64,000 nt of DNA from Epiperipatus broadwayi (Eukaryota > Onychophora > Udeonychophora > Euonychophora > Peripatidae), in assembly GCA_028023455.1 (NCBI GenBank), contig JAQFVV010012418.1, positions 5,637,244-5,701,243 on the forward strand, given 5' to 3'. The notes under the pieces were generated by a model. The model was not told where the DNA came from and made no database searches. It saw only the letters and a program-made list of their open reading frames with translations. Below are positions 15,001 through 30,000 of this stretch, in pieces. Every line of letters starts with the position of its first letter. Position 1 is the stretch's first letter. The position numbers and the translations under genes are program-made.

Positions 15001-18000
15001 ATTAACTTGAATTCATTTTCTAATTAGAAAATGAATTCTTAAAATCAGAAAATGATTTTAATTAGGAAATCCTTATCTTTTTTCTAATTAATAAAACTTT
15101 AACTGTTGTTTTTGAAAAGGGAAAATCTGAAAGCTTATCGAAAGAATGTAGCTTTTAATCAATAAAACTTTAACAAATTATTTAAAAATAAAATCAAACA
15201 TTCCCGACGCAATGAAACTTTTAAACAATTATATATATTTAAATATTTACAAATATATACGCACAATCCATGCAGTTATAATATATAAATTCATGAATAA
15301 TTCTATCATGAATTTATTAATAGAATTGATCAATTTAAACCTGAAACTAATTATTTGAATACCCATTTATGAAGTAAGTTTTTCTTTATGGAAATCAGCG
15401 TGGATTGAACGTATAAAGCCCCACTGCATCGGAAATTTAAGGTTAGTACTAGGGTTTGAAATGGGCTTATGGCTAGATGTCATGAAGCTAGGATCGAACT
15501 CAGATCCGACTGCTTCAATAAATACAATGTATTAATGTCTCATTTTCCTTGAATAAATATTTTCTAATTATTTGTGAATAAATTATACTATTAGAGGTGA
15601 CAGATTAATATAAGCAATCTCCTTTTATGTAAAAATAATACTTTGTCATTGCTTTCTATCTCTTAATTCCATTTATTCTAGCAATATATATTTAAAGTTA
15701 TACAGTACATTTTAATGAAATCTGAATATTTTTCAAAACTATGTTAACTCTTTATATTATTAAGATTCATAAATATTTTCTCCAAATTTATTTACTCTTT
15801 TTATTGAATGCTACTGATGAATTAAAGGATAGTAGTTAATGATAATGCATGGAATAATTTCAACAATCAACACAAAACTTCTATTGAAGAAACTAATGAG
15901 TTATATTCAAACATAATGAAATATCTACTTAATATTTCTACTTTTTTTAGGTACTTAAATATGTAAGCTTAATATTTATCTTCATAAAGAAAATTTGCCT
16001 GTAAAAACTTTTATTCAATTTGTAAGAAAATATCCAAATAAAATATCACCCAACTCCATCACATGATTTTTAGATTACGTATTACTATTAAAGCAGCGTA
16101 ACTTTTCACTATCTCTATCCAATATTCCCAGACTAGTTTCAAACCATATGTTTGAAACTAATTTGGGGATATTGAATAGGACAGCCCAGGACAGGATTCA
16201 ATAAGTACTATCATTTGACATCTATTATTACTTACTAAAGCTTACAATAAATGGCAAGGAGATGATGAAAAATTATATTGCTTTGACAACAAGGTGTAAG
16301 CTAAGTCCATGTGGAGTCAGATGATATTTTATTAATTTATATGAAATCCTAGGTACAAAATACGGGTGCCCATAATTAAGAAAAAATTAAGAATATCATA
16401 ACATATAGAAACTAAACTGGTTTCAGATCTATATAACTATGATAGCAAGTTGACTTAGGTTGAAAACATTTACATACTTTTTTAGTTTGGGTTGATATTT
16501 TGATAGTATAACAGAGAAGTAGAATATAAATGTTGGAAGGAGAAGGTATTAAATCATAATGGTCCAGGTGTACTCTTCATTGATGAAAGATATAAGCTTG
16601 AAACTAGTCTGGAGATATTAGATAGGTTAGCACAGGATAGGGCTTAAAAGCACTATCAGCTACAATCCATTATTATTTACTAAAGCTTACAGTAAGTGAC
16701 ATAGAGATTGAGAAAATAAACTGATAAAAAATAATACAAAATCATAGAAAATAAAAGTACTTACATTGTGTGGACAATCATAAGCAACACCATTACCAAA
16801 TACTGGTGTTACCAATTTTTTATAAACTGCTTCAGCATTCAAATCTTCATTCTTACTATTAAAAAATAATGCGCTTGCATCTGATCCAATGAGATATGTA
16901 AAAGTTTTACCAACCATTGTAAAACTAAAAACAGCGCCATACTAAAACAAAAATACTCATTACACAAATGAAAAAAAAAATTTCACTTTCAATGCAAATC
17001 ATTCAAATTTGAATAATAAAAGTCAATTAGTAATATAATTTATATTAATAATACATGTTTAGAAAGCAATAATTAAATGAAATATTGTTTACTTCTTATG
17101 AAATTCTTTATTGATAAGACTTGAGCTTTTTTTTTCTTGTTTTATAAATATAATTGGGAATTAATAATTAATATTTTATAGAAAAAGAATAACCTAATTT
17201 AAATCATTTTAAAAATTCTTTTTTTTTTTTACACAAAATAAAAAGATAATTTTACCTTTTCTTTTGCTCAAATTATCATTTTCAGAAAACATGCTATCAA
17301 TTTCTCTATTTATTGAAGAAATATGGGTTTATATTATGAACTTTATGTATTTCAATCATAAAAATTTTAGTGACACTTTACTCAATTATAAGAAAAATTT
17401 AATACATGCCTTAAATATAAAACAAGCACTTTATTAAAGACTTATCCTAAAATGTATATTTTAAATAATTTAGAGCAGTTATCCTAAAAAAAAAAAAAAG
17501 ATTTAATTGAATTATGAGTAAATTTACCAAATTTTAATGTATGAAATTTAGACAGAATAGTGATTTATTCTATTATATTTTAAGTCCATGTTTCAAATTA
17601 CATGTCAAAAAGACATAAATATATACCCTTATTTATCTTTCTGTTTATTTTTATATCAATTTAATTTAATGTTTGAATACAAGTATAACTGAACTTTAGA
17701 TGTAATTAAAGGGGCTTTGAGCACATAGTTTCAAGCTCCCTTCAGCTATCCACTCCATCATATATAACCGATTCACATGATCACATAGATGATCTGGACC
17801 AAATGATAAGTGTTGGTCAGCAAGAAATACGTATATTAGACATATTTTATCTTTTTCATACTTATGTGGTCATGTGTATCAGTTATATACAACGGAGGGG
17901 ATAGTTGAAGGAAACTTAGTGTTCAAGTTTCAGAACTATAAATAAATATTGATAAAACATATTAAAAATTTACCTGTTCAATCACAGGTAAATTTCCTTT

Positions 18001-21000
18001 TAATATTAAATTATTCAAATAAAAGCACTCAAAGCTTAATTATATAATTAATTTCATTCATCATGTTTCCATCTTTTAATAATTTGACCCAAGTTTTTAT
18101 AGTTGTAATTTCTAATTCATTATTATTGATCTTTATTTTCTCATTTTTTTGAAAAATCATTCAACACTGTTCTTTTATAGTGTTTATTTTTAGTCCTATT
18201 TTGCCTTTCATTATTTGCAAAATCAACCATATCTAAATAAGATTCAAGTAAATGATTCCATTTTAATCCACAAAATACTTCTCTTAAAACTACTATATAA
18301 TAAAGTTTGGAGAGCTGAAATCTTCACCAATATTAATTTTTTTAGTTTCACCACTCAATCTAATAACTGGATCTATGATGTAATACTCCAAAGCCTTAAT
18401 CAAATTAGAAATTGTATAGAAACTAGCATTTTTCATAATATGCAAATCCAATGTTTTCCGTACTTAGCTTGCAATGATCACATTAAAATAATTAGAGTGA
18501 TGTCTTTTTTTTTTTTATTATTAAGTATCAATATAACTATTGCATTCTTCCAATCATCAGCTAAATTCTTATGTATATGTCAAGTTGTTTACTCAAAAAC
18601 AAATTAAGAAACTAGATAATAAGAATCCTGCAACAAAGCAATATTTGATTATTGTCAGTAATAAATTGATTTGTTGTTAAACCTTTTAATATAATTTATT
18701 TTAATCTTTCAATTTTAGAACTTCATTATCATGCAAATGTTTGGTATATAGCTATAGTCCTCTATGTCTTCATCTTCTTAAAATGGCTGCAATAATTCAA
18801 TCATTTCCTGAAGCGTTTCCATTCTTTACAGGTTTGACTGTATTATCACAATTGGGAACTGCTTTGTTTTCATGCTGCAGTGTCAGCTGACACAACTAAT
18901 TGTTTCTAGATCTTTCATTACATTAACCATTCATTTATAATAAAATATATGTAATTAGAAATAATCTATTTGGGCCCTTCACTTGGATTAAAGATATTAT
19001 TCAAAACAATATTTAAACAGGAAAAATATAGTACAAATCAAAATATTGCTGTACAATTCTATTTCAATGAAAATTTTTAAAAGAAATTTATTTGAATAAA
19101 AATTCAAGGTTTGTTGATTGACCATCTCAGTTTCAATAGTTCTGCTTTCTTGGAATTTATTTTTTCATGATGCTATGAACTAACTTTTTTCTGCTTCACA
19201 GTGAAATATACATTTATTTAATAAAAAAATCACTTTACTTTCATATCAATTTTCTATCCCATGGCAGTAATCAGTTTAATTAACTAAGCTTTTTAACAAG
19301 GTTCTAAAATATCTTGCACAAATAAATTCAATATCATTCAATGATGTTCACTGAAGTATTTTTATTAAAAATTTTAGTCTTTCCACTTGAAAAAAAAAAT
19401 CTGATGCTATGTTCTAATCCTGTTTTTTTTTGCCTCTTAATTTTCACAACAATCTTCTAAAAATAAAAATAAATTTACATACTAATAAAAAATCACTTTA
19501 ATTTCACTTTCTCATTTGGAAATTATTTTTTTATGGCTATAACTCTGAAATATTGAGCAAATATCTGATCAATGTCAATTAACAGCATTCATCACAGCAT
19601 TTTTGTTCACTGTCAGTTTTACAGTCTTTTTACCAACCAGTTTTCTAATTCAGATATTGAAGTTTAAGGCCAAAATTATATATATGCAGCAGATTGAGTA
19701 AAAAACAATAAGTGCAACATATTTTCGCTGCTAATCAAATTAAATTGATAACTTAAATCTTGCATATAAAACATGTCTACTGTTCTAGCGTTCACTGTAT
19801 GCATCTTAATTTAGTGAGAAGTAATATGTTGTATCAGACTTCACTATATTATTATTATATAATTTAGTATAAAATTCTTTCTCACCCTTCATATTGTTCT
19901 TTTTAATAACAGTGCTATTTTTTCTTCTAAAACAATTTTTCAATATCAAGTTCTCATTTTATATTTTTGAGATTCTCTTTTATAGTTTTCATTGGGCATT
20001 TTATGGTTAGATTTCTTTAAATTATCATTATTTTCTATATAATTCACCATGTCTCATCACATTATTTTCTTTTTATTTCATCGAAGTTTGTATTGTAATA
20101 CAAAGCTAAACACAAAAAAAAACTACTGAAAAAACACAATATCAGTAAATATTCCTAATTTTCAGAAATACTCCACTGAATTTAAGTCAAACCCCATAAA
20201 TTATTTTAAAATATTAAATCTGTTAATATTTTAAAGCAATATGAAGTTCAAGCTTAAATTCAATGAAGTATTTTTGAAGATTAAAAATATATTGATACTA
20301 TCAATATTAATAACTTTTGTATTTTTAGCTTCATATTAATAAATATTTAACATCTTATCAATAGAAAATCATTTCCTTTGTTGTATCTATTAAGCACATT
20401 GCAGTTTTGAAAATTATAATAATGTACATTTGTATTTTTCTAAAAATTCCATGTTCAAATTTACCCACAGTACTTTCATTTTTCAATCATTTTCTAATTC
20501 TAATGTTAAAATTTGCCATATCAATAATAAAATGTTTGATCTATTCAAAAATATTCTGTATATATATATATAAAAGTTTTCTATTTCTTTGTCAAAATAA
20601 AAATTTGTTAAGGCAAAAAAGTATCTTACCTGTATATAGTATTTTCTATTAAACTGACTAACTAATCTTGCAACTTTGACTGACATACTTTTTTCCTCTG
20701 CAATAATGTTCTATCCTTTATTAATAATAAAATCTATTTTTTTATTTTTTTTGGAAAAAATATATATTCACTTTTCAAACAGTTAACTTTATAAAATTTG
20801 ACAACTTAATTTTACTTTAAAGGTAAACTGCAGTAATATAAGGGCCAAATAAACAATCATTATCAAATAGCTGGTTAGATCCATAACTTAGCATCCTTTG
20901 CACTAGGTTGAAGACTTTATAATTTTAGAATATGAGTCATAATTTATTTTGCCGGTCATTAAGTGTAAATATATTTTTAAAAAAGTATTTATACATTCTA

Positions 21001-24000
21001 CCTATAAACATATAATTGATATTTCAGTTAAATTAATAAAATCATCTTGATAAATGAAGTCAATTGAGAATTTGCCATACTTGGTTCATTTAAGGCTTGA
21101 AGAGGAAATAGATCTACTTAATAGCGAACTTTTTTTTTGCAACCAAAAAAAAATTATTAAATAATAAATGAATTTTTTGATTGTCATCGAATAGCCACCA
21201 TATCCCACTTGATGGCGCAGTTTTCATGCTTAAACTATAAAATATGATCATTCCCGAGCCGTTAATTATAATCATTTTGATGTTTTTTGTAATGCGAAAA
21301 TAAAAACAAAAGAAAATCGTCTTTTTTAAATATTATTTAATTTTAAATATTATTTTATATTAACGTATACAAATTAAATGGTAATAATAAATGTAAAATA
21401 AAATAAACAAATTACAATTTGATTCGTATTTTTTAGTTTTCTTTATTAGAAAAATCAATTTTCTATCGGAAATTTTTTTACTGGGGTTACGACTTTTTTT
21501 TTTTTGTTGTTTAAAAACTCATAATCGGAATAAAAAGTAAAATTTCTTAGTCTTCCTTTTACATTTTCTTTCTACAGAGAAACAGATATTATTGTGCTAT
21601 CGCTATTTTTCATACTTTTTTAGTCTCTGTTTTAATTTTTTTTTAACAGACAAACAGATATTACCGCTATTTTCTATTTCAAATAGAATGACATCTAAAA
21701 GTAAAAGCTGTTACGGTTAGGTTTAGAGTTAGTTTTAGGGTTAGTGTTCTGTTGTTTGTAATGCTAAACTAAAAAATTACAAAATCATATTTTTGTAAAT
21801 ATTTTTTTTTACTAACATCTATAAAATAAATGATAACACTAAACGTAAACTATATTCAACAAAGTCAGAGAAAAGAAAAAAACTAAAACTTTTTTAAACA
21901 ACAACAAATATATATATAAAATGTCTTCTTTACTTATTAACCATGTTTATAATATATGCTTTTTATGACATTTAAAAAACAGTGTACAATTGTACTTTTC
22001 TTACTGGATATTTTTGTGTTAACGCTCTTTTTTATTTCAAAAATATACACACGATAGAATCTTGTTTGTCTCGTGGAATGTTACGAACAGTATGTTACTT
22101 GATGCGTTACCTAATTCCAACTCACTTTACACATATATCTCGTCAACATTTACCACTTAAAACTTCAATACACTACGGTGTAAAAAGTCTGTTAATTATT
22201 ACTTTACAAAATCTGAACATTTCAATATTTTACAATAAAAAAAAATCCAATGAAAACAACATCCATCCAATTCAAATACACACACCCTCTCACCAAGCCA
22301 TAACCATTTTATAAACTGTGCGAATTCGGAAAATTTAATGCTGCGATGTGACATACATGCTGCACTGCGACGCGACATAGCAGCCTGCAATCTGTAGCAC
22401 AACAAAAAATTTGTATTATAGAAAACGCGGGTTCGAACGTGTTGGCTGCGGAAACGGCATTTTTATGTGTTTTAGCGCGAAAACGGCGCCATCGAGTGGA
22501 ATATGGTGGCTATTCGACGATTACCAATGGTCAAAATATCGGCCGGGAAGTGAACCCGCAACAACTATCTGCAAGACACTGTTTGCAAGGCAGCTGCGCT
22601 GACCTCTCGGCTACCAATGCTTGACCAAAAAAAATTAATAATAAATGAATTTTAAGGTTACTTTTGAAATGATTTTATTGAATCCATATATCTTCATATT
22701 AATCTTAGCCATAATAAAATGACTCAGTTTAAGACTAATTTGGTATTAAAGTAAACATTTTTATAATTTTAATGAATCTATAATTAATTTTAGTCACCAT
22801 TATAGCAAAATGCAAGGACCCAAATGTTTAAAATAACATAATGTAAGATATATAGCAATCAAGTGTGTGGCAGATAAATAAAAAAAAAAAAAACTCTTAG
22901 ATTTGACGTACTGATCATCATTATTTTGTTACCAAATAAGAATAACAGGACAACAACTTTGTAAACAAGTTAAAAAAAAATTGCTCAAAAAATATAATAA
23001 TACCCTAATAACTTCACTACTATTAGAGAAAATGAACTCACATATGACCTATCAAATCCAATAGTTAATTGGTGACAATTACTAGAACCCCCCAAAAAAA
23101 AAACAAATAGAATTTTATTCGATCTCACAATAAAAAAATATATATGTAATTAAATATTTTATAATGCATTATAAACTAAAAATCAAATTCAAATAATTAC
23201 ACCCTGGCTAACCCAACAATCTGTCAGAATGTGATCATGAGCATCAACATAGATGCAATTATTAACAAGTACCCTTCTCATATATTACAATGTTAGAAAA
23301 GATTATTTATCTTTCATAATGGACAGATTGAAGAAGCATAAATAAAACAAGAAAAAAAGGTAATAAAATTTCAGATTTCATTAATAAATCAGTTTCAATG
23401 CAAATTGTTATTATATCTGAATTAATGACTAAAGAATAGAATGATCTGTATATTAACAATTTGAAGTTATTTACTTGCCACTTCAGAATAAGAAAATTGG
23501 TCAAATTTAATCTATATAATGAGCAAATTTTTTTATGATTGACAAAATAATTGATTAAGCAGCTTAGAAAACTCTATTTTTTAATGTATATTTATTCGCA
23601 TATATTACAATAATATCCCCAGATGTATAATTCATAAAAAAAAAAAAAGTTATAAAAAATAGTCAATTTTTATATAATACTTTTTTTTAGCATATACTTG
23701 TGCATTTTATTACAATCATTTCTCATCCTATAAATTATAGATTGTTAGTTATTATAGCTATTTACAATGTAAACTTAAAGATTCTTGATATGTTAATAAT
23801 ATATTGTCATCAGTTCCTTTAAACATTTACTCTTATCTTATGCATATTATCATTAAAAATAATTATATAAGTGTATGGTAAAGATTTTTTCCTTAATATA
23901 TATATATATAGTTTAAATCAGTGATCTTCAACCTTTTCACACCTGCGGACCGGCAAAAATAAGGATAAGATTTCGCGGACCGGCAGACGTCTACAGATAA

Positions 24001-27000
24001 ATTTTCTTAAAGATTTAAACTGCTTAGCCTTAGATGAGCATAATTGTTATAACTGACCAAAACAACAAACTAGTTACTGTGTCTTGTAATGGTGTTGCTT
24101 ATCTTCATATGCTGAATACTCTTTCTCGAGTTGTGCAGTCATACTCTATAGAGAACCGTACAATAACAATCGTTCTCATTAATGTGCCTGCATTGCTACA
24201 TTTATTATTTCATTGTTAAAACATGCAAGAATAAAATGTTATTCACCTAAATGTTGGGAAATATCACAGCTAGTGTAATTACATGACAATGATTATGATA
24301 AATGTAATATTTGTATTTAATGTTAAATATACAAGATGAAGTTATATATAAGGAGTTTGTATAATAAAAAACTTTTTTTTTAATTTTGAATTTTTTTAGA
24401 AAAATAATAAAAAATTTCATTCTATCCACCCCACCCTCCCTAAACATTTGTGATAACTAGAAAAACAAATTAATTACTCCTTACTGTAATTTCTAATAAA
24501 ATGACCTTTTTTGCTTTTCTATTTTCCTGCATATTCTCAAGTATTGACATCTTTTTTTCCTTGTTTCTTCAAGAGTTGAAACACTAGTACTTGGCATACT
24601 TTCAGTATCAGCATCAGGTTTTTACTGGAATATTATCCTGATCTCTTCTCGAGATGGCCAAAAGGTTTTGCTGTTTCACTTTTTTTGTCTCCATTTTGTG
24701 AAGTTTACAATTTCAAAAAGAAATATCACACACAAAATAAAAAGATGATACAAATGCAATAAAAATGTTTGCTATATGTAACCAATAAATGAGCTGATGC
24801 AATACAGTAATGCCTACTAGATATAGAAATTGACATGTAAGGAGTGGTGCAATTATTGTGAGATTGACGATTTGTCTTTTAAAGATTGCATTTTCACATA
24901 AATTTCTTTATTATTTAGTAATTATAGTATTATCTAATAATTTAAATAAAATTTTGACTTATAATTAATTTTATTTCAGCAATTGCGATGAAAAAATAAA
25001 TAAAAATTGTTTATATTAATTAAGAGTTTAAAATATTATTTTATTACAAACTTTCCTGCTAGTCTAGCGTGAACTGGCAGAAAACTTCTGCGGCCCGGCA
25101 CTGGTCCACGAACCAAGGGTTGAAGACCACTGATTAAAATCATGATTTAATTAACAGTTGTGATAACATATTTATTAGCGGAATTGAGATTCAAGCACAT
25201 ACATTTACTAAAAAAAAAAAAAATCCTTACCTTTTCATATGCACTTTCAAGAAATTCAAGTGGGTTTTTTGAAAAATCCAAAGCACAACCAATGAATGGA
25301 AGAGAAGATGGTATGACTGGTGGTAATTTCTATAAATATAAAAATTTACTTACATGCAACTATATAATATATAAAAAAATTACATAAATACAGCACACAG
25401 TATGTTACTTATTAGCATATAGAATTATGCGAAAAAGGTCTCGAGATGCAATAACAACTGCCTATCAATTCCACAACTTAGTTTTGAATCCAGACTAGAT
25501 AAAAACTTTAATTTTTTCAGGTTCCAATCAGGCTTTCTGAAATCAAAAATCCATAGCCAGCTTATAGCAACTAGCAATCCAACACTGACTGATAAATGAG
25601 TATCTAGTTAGAATAGCTATATAATAAATGAAAATTCGTCTAAGTTCTTATTATTTGACAATTGATAAGCCTATTGAGTAATATCATCTTTTATTATTCC
25701 TCATTGAGGACATGATGAAAAAACTATTGCTCTGCACAAAATATGCAGACTGTTTTACAGAATTTGCTGATATAATCAGCACTAAAAGAGTCTATCCCTA
25801 AGGAAATGTTCAAATTCCTTCAAAGAAAAAGTAATTTTGAAACTAAGAAAAAAAAATCCAGTGAATAGCTAGCTACAAACATAGATCGATATTAAAAGCA
25901 CATAACTATTGTTCTCAAGGCAAAGATCTCTTCAGTTTTAAATGCAAAAGAATAATTCATATCTTTAAAGAAAAAAAACAAGCCTGAAACTAATAATTTA
26001 TTTTTAATCTTATAATTAAACCTTATAACAATGAACATTGTGAGGAATAAATAGTATACATAAAATTATTCACTTATTAAAAATGATCTTATTTTACATA
26101 AACAAATAATAATCAAAATATATCAGCCAAATCTACAAATGAGATTATTATAATTTAAAATTTATCAAAAGACACACTAAAGATATTGCTATATTGATTA
26201 GTGATGACTTTTACATTAGAAAAGTTTACATTTTTAATTATAAAAGCCAATAATATTGTACTTTTAATATTTTATCACAGCACTCAATAATAATCATAAA
26301 TAATGTTTAAATTAGACTTTGAAATCTGTTATTGTCATTCTAATTATATTTATCATTTTTATTTTTTAATAAATATTACAAAAAAATCTTTATTCACTGC
26401 TGAAAATAATGTATCACCCGTATGCTTATATTTTAAAAAACTCCAATTACAGATCTTTAATCGATATCTTTAATTCCCAAATATCTGTACTGTACTATTT
26501 CCTGAATTATTATTTGCAAAAAAAAAAATACAATCTGCAAAATCTACATGACTTAAATAATTTCTATTTAACTTAATAGTATTAAAGGACTAAAATGGAG
26601 TTAGTTTGAACGTTTCTAGAAGAAATGACAAACAAACACATATGAGATTACTTAATGATAACATGATAGGGAAGCTATAAATTAGAAAATAATCATTCTG
26701 AACTACATCAATAATGTTTGAAAATGATTAATAATCAGTAAAATAAAATCCTTATTAAGATACAAGATAATACCCATTTCTGCTCAGCCAATCTTATACA
26801 CAAATAGCAGATACCTGTCATTTATGGAAAATTCAGGATAATTCTGGTTATCCAAAAAATAAACAGAAATGGGTTGGATTTAAAATTGACATAGCTCTGA
26901 GATAAAGATTTTTAAAAACTTCCTCCGGTGTTAGGTACTCATTATGGGTTTAGCTGGTTATAATAATATTTTTTTTTAAAAAAAAACATTTTTATCACAA

Positions 27001-30000
27001 ATAATATATTATACAATTATTATATTTTAAAAATTATGCAATAATCATTTTTTGTTTTACTAGAAAATCTGAAATAATATCATCCAAATATAAACTCCTA
27101 AATTTGTTATTTTTTATATATAAAATATTCAAAGATTTATTTTAAAAGCATATTAGAATGAGCCTTTTTTTTTAAAAAACAAACAAACAAATCTGTGGTC
27201 AACATTGTAATTTATATTCAAATACTGTGAATATAAGATTGAAAATTGACATCTTTCAAATCAGGAAGTCTTTAAAATGCCTTCACTTAGAGCTGTATCT
27301 ACAGCTTTAAGATACTTTTTAAATAATTTGCACATTTTCTAATCTCATTTTCGATTTGATTGAACTTTAAAATAAATGAGAAACTTTGGTAATAGTTATT
27401 ATAAAATTCAGCTCTTTTTTTTAAATTATTTTGTAAATAATTCATAATTGTAATGATTGAATCCAAATCTAAATATTTATTTTGGAGTGAGATCATTTAT
27501 AATCTGCTTATCCACCAACTGATTTGGATTGTTTCTTTTTTAAATTCTTCTATTCTAAATTTGGCAATATTTCTTTTCCTTATAATGTTGATAAATGTTT
27601 ATATTAATTTGAATAATTAAAATTTGAGGATCTTGTAATACTTTAGAATTCTCTTTATGGAATTACTTTAGTATGACATGCCAAAGAATAAACATGATCA
27701 TAAATTCTTCCATCTCATTTTGAATAATAAAAGCTTCATCTCTTCTAAAAGTTAAATGTGCTTTAGATGTCTGAAAATATTTCTTGTCTAGTATCCAGTA
27801 GAGTTCTGGTGTCATAAAATTTATTCCCAGGTTTGATTTTAGAATGAATAATCATTTTATAGAAGCTAAAAAAAAAAATTATGTTATAAAAAATGTACTG
27901 CTCCCAAATAACTGGCCATTGTAACTACAACTATTAAATTTAATGGGTATCCAAGCCAAGGAATACAAATTGTATATTAAAATTTAAAATTTTTAGCCAT
28001 GATGTTATATTTCTCCTATATACTTTTTAAAGACAATTCTACATGGATTAGTCAAACAATTCAGTACAAGCTTAACCAAATTATTGCAATGATTTTCAAT
28101 TGTCAGAAATATTATAAATTGTTTTATTAGGTGACTCTTGGTAGAGTACATAATGTAGAATGGCAGTGAATTAATCAGTATGGATAAGACATGGCATCTA
28201 ATTAACAAAATTAAAATAAGCAGATACTTTTATATCATTCATAACAGATTCTCTTAATATTTTTTTTGTAATTATTTCAATGCATATTATTTTTCATAAA
28301 TGTGATAAATTGCCAAATTCTGGATTCCTATAACATCCAATGTGATTAGCAAAACACGGATCAAACTAGATACAAAGTTCTAATAAACCAAAACAATTAC
28401 ATTTCAAGAAAAATTAAATTTCTCATCACTTAGCAATGGCAAATCTCATTCCACTCAAGTTTTTATCGCAACCAATCTTTGTCAACAATCTCCTCTAATT
28501 TTTTATTAAATTTGCACTAATAAAGTTGCTATATAACCAATTGAAATTATGTTGGAATATAATTAAAATCATCAATGGTCAGAGCACAATTTGAGATTGA
28601 CAAGTTTACAAACATGACAAGATACTTTCAGATGATGAAGAATATAAATTAATCGTGCACAAATATATTTTTCACTATGAAAATCCTTATAAATACTTTG
28701 TTTTTTTTTGTTTTTTAAAGCAATGTCATTCTTTTTAAATTTATCCATAATTTGATTTCATTACATGACATAATTTGAAATGTTGATGACAGTCTTTTCT
28801 ATTTGATTTTATCACCCAAGACATTATTAACTGAAATAAATGTATAAACACTTATTAGAATTCTAATTTCAAATACCTTTATATGTGAAATATCAATAAA
28901 AGTATTTTCAACAACATTAACTTCATTTAAAACACTGAGAAGTAATTGACATATAACTTTTAATAAATCTATTTATTCTTTTAGATTTGGACAAAAATAA
29001 TTAGCTTACTGAAATCAAAACAGCTCTTTGTCATTTTAAAAATAGAAAGGTTGTAAATATTGATGAAATACATGAAGAAATTTGAAAATATGGTGGTAAT
29101 ATGCTAACTTCAAAAATTATTGAATTTTTAAGCAATATATGAAACCATGAAGAAAGTGCTTTTATTATTTCAATTTTTAAAAATAAACGTAATGGACAAA
29201 CCTGCAGTAATTATTGTGGAATCTCATTATTATCCATTAAAGCAAAGGTACTTGCAAGAATCTTGTTAAACAGATTGCATGGTTACCAAAGATTCAATGT
29301 GGCTTTAGAGAATCCAAAAAAAAAAACATAGATATGATTTTTATTGCCAGGCAAATGAAAGAAAAATGTTGGGAACAAAGAAATTTATACAAAATACTTT
29401 CATTTTGTAGTTATCCATCAAAATTAATTTGTATTATACAACCTTTACATAATAGTATAATTTTTTAAATATAAAAATTTAGTTGACTGCATTTAATGAT
29501 ATTCAGTTGAATTTAAAACAAATCTTTACAACCTTAAAAATGGAAAGACTGCAAGACCTAATGGGATCTCTGAAGAAGTTTTTTAAATATGATGGAAAAT
29601 CTGAGACATTTGAAATAAAAAATAATATTAAACAAGGATGTATAATTGCTCCAATATTGTTTTTAATTTTTCTGACAGTTGTCTTTGGAACTATTTATAG
29701 GCAACTTAGTGAAATGGAATCAAGGGTAATATCAATTTTATGATAAAAATTTTAATTTGAACTGATTAAAAACAAAAATAAAAATTTCTACTTCTTGGAT
29801 TCTGGATTTATAGTATGCTGATTATTGTGCTATTTTTTCCAGTTCAAAAGATGATTTATAAAATGTGCTTAATGATTCAAATGTAACATTTAAAGATTTT
29901 GGTTTAATAACTAATGGTCAAAATGCCAAGTCCGATATAAGAAAAATCCACAGAAATTTTTAGCTTGGATAGTTAACCATTTGAGAATGTAAACAAATTT

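Larger units (their letters stand above)
4928..16764 (-). other. CYP51 intron 3
   Basis: 11.8 kb. From high to low coordinates it holds a degraded fold-back SINE right next to the donor (16096-16700), a G+C-richer unidentified block with nested palindromes (12930-15540), the family A RTE copy (8962-10880), another unidentified G+C-richer block (6360-7560) and AT-rich filler. No other gene is recognisable inside. Confidence 0.8.
16942..25230 (-). other. CYP51 intron 2
   Basis: 8.3 kb. It contains an inverted repeat (17711-17935), a family A RTE relic (17975-18900), a diffuse AT-rich stretch without recognisable elements (19000-21120), SINE-related pieces at 21150-21260 and 22410-22630, and a non-autonomous hAT element (23919-25132). 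No second gene was recognised. Confidence 0.8.

Noticed and set aside
20630-20710. Possible extra exon on minus (gcag acceptor, gtaaga donor, peptide including [18 protein letters not shown])
   Set aside because: It falls between CYP51 exons 2 and 3, which join perfectly without it, and the peptide has no CYP51 counterpart. Probably chance splice-like signals.
21715-21755. Telomere-like ggttaggtttagagttag repeats
   Set aside because: Only a few irregular units; too short and degenerate to be an interstitial telomere tract.
22199-22602. Overlapping open frames of 61-68 codons around 22.2-22.6 kb
   Set aside because: They overlap a tRNA-derived SINE and its G+C-rich body; the frames are by-products of that repeat.
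24034-24219. 61-codon frame inside the hAT element as a transposase remnant
   Set aside because: No hAT catalytic or dimerisation motif can be read; treated as noncoding filler.
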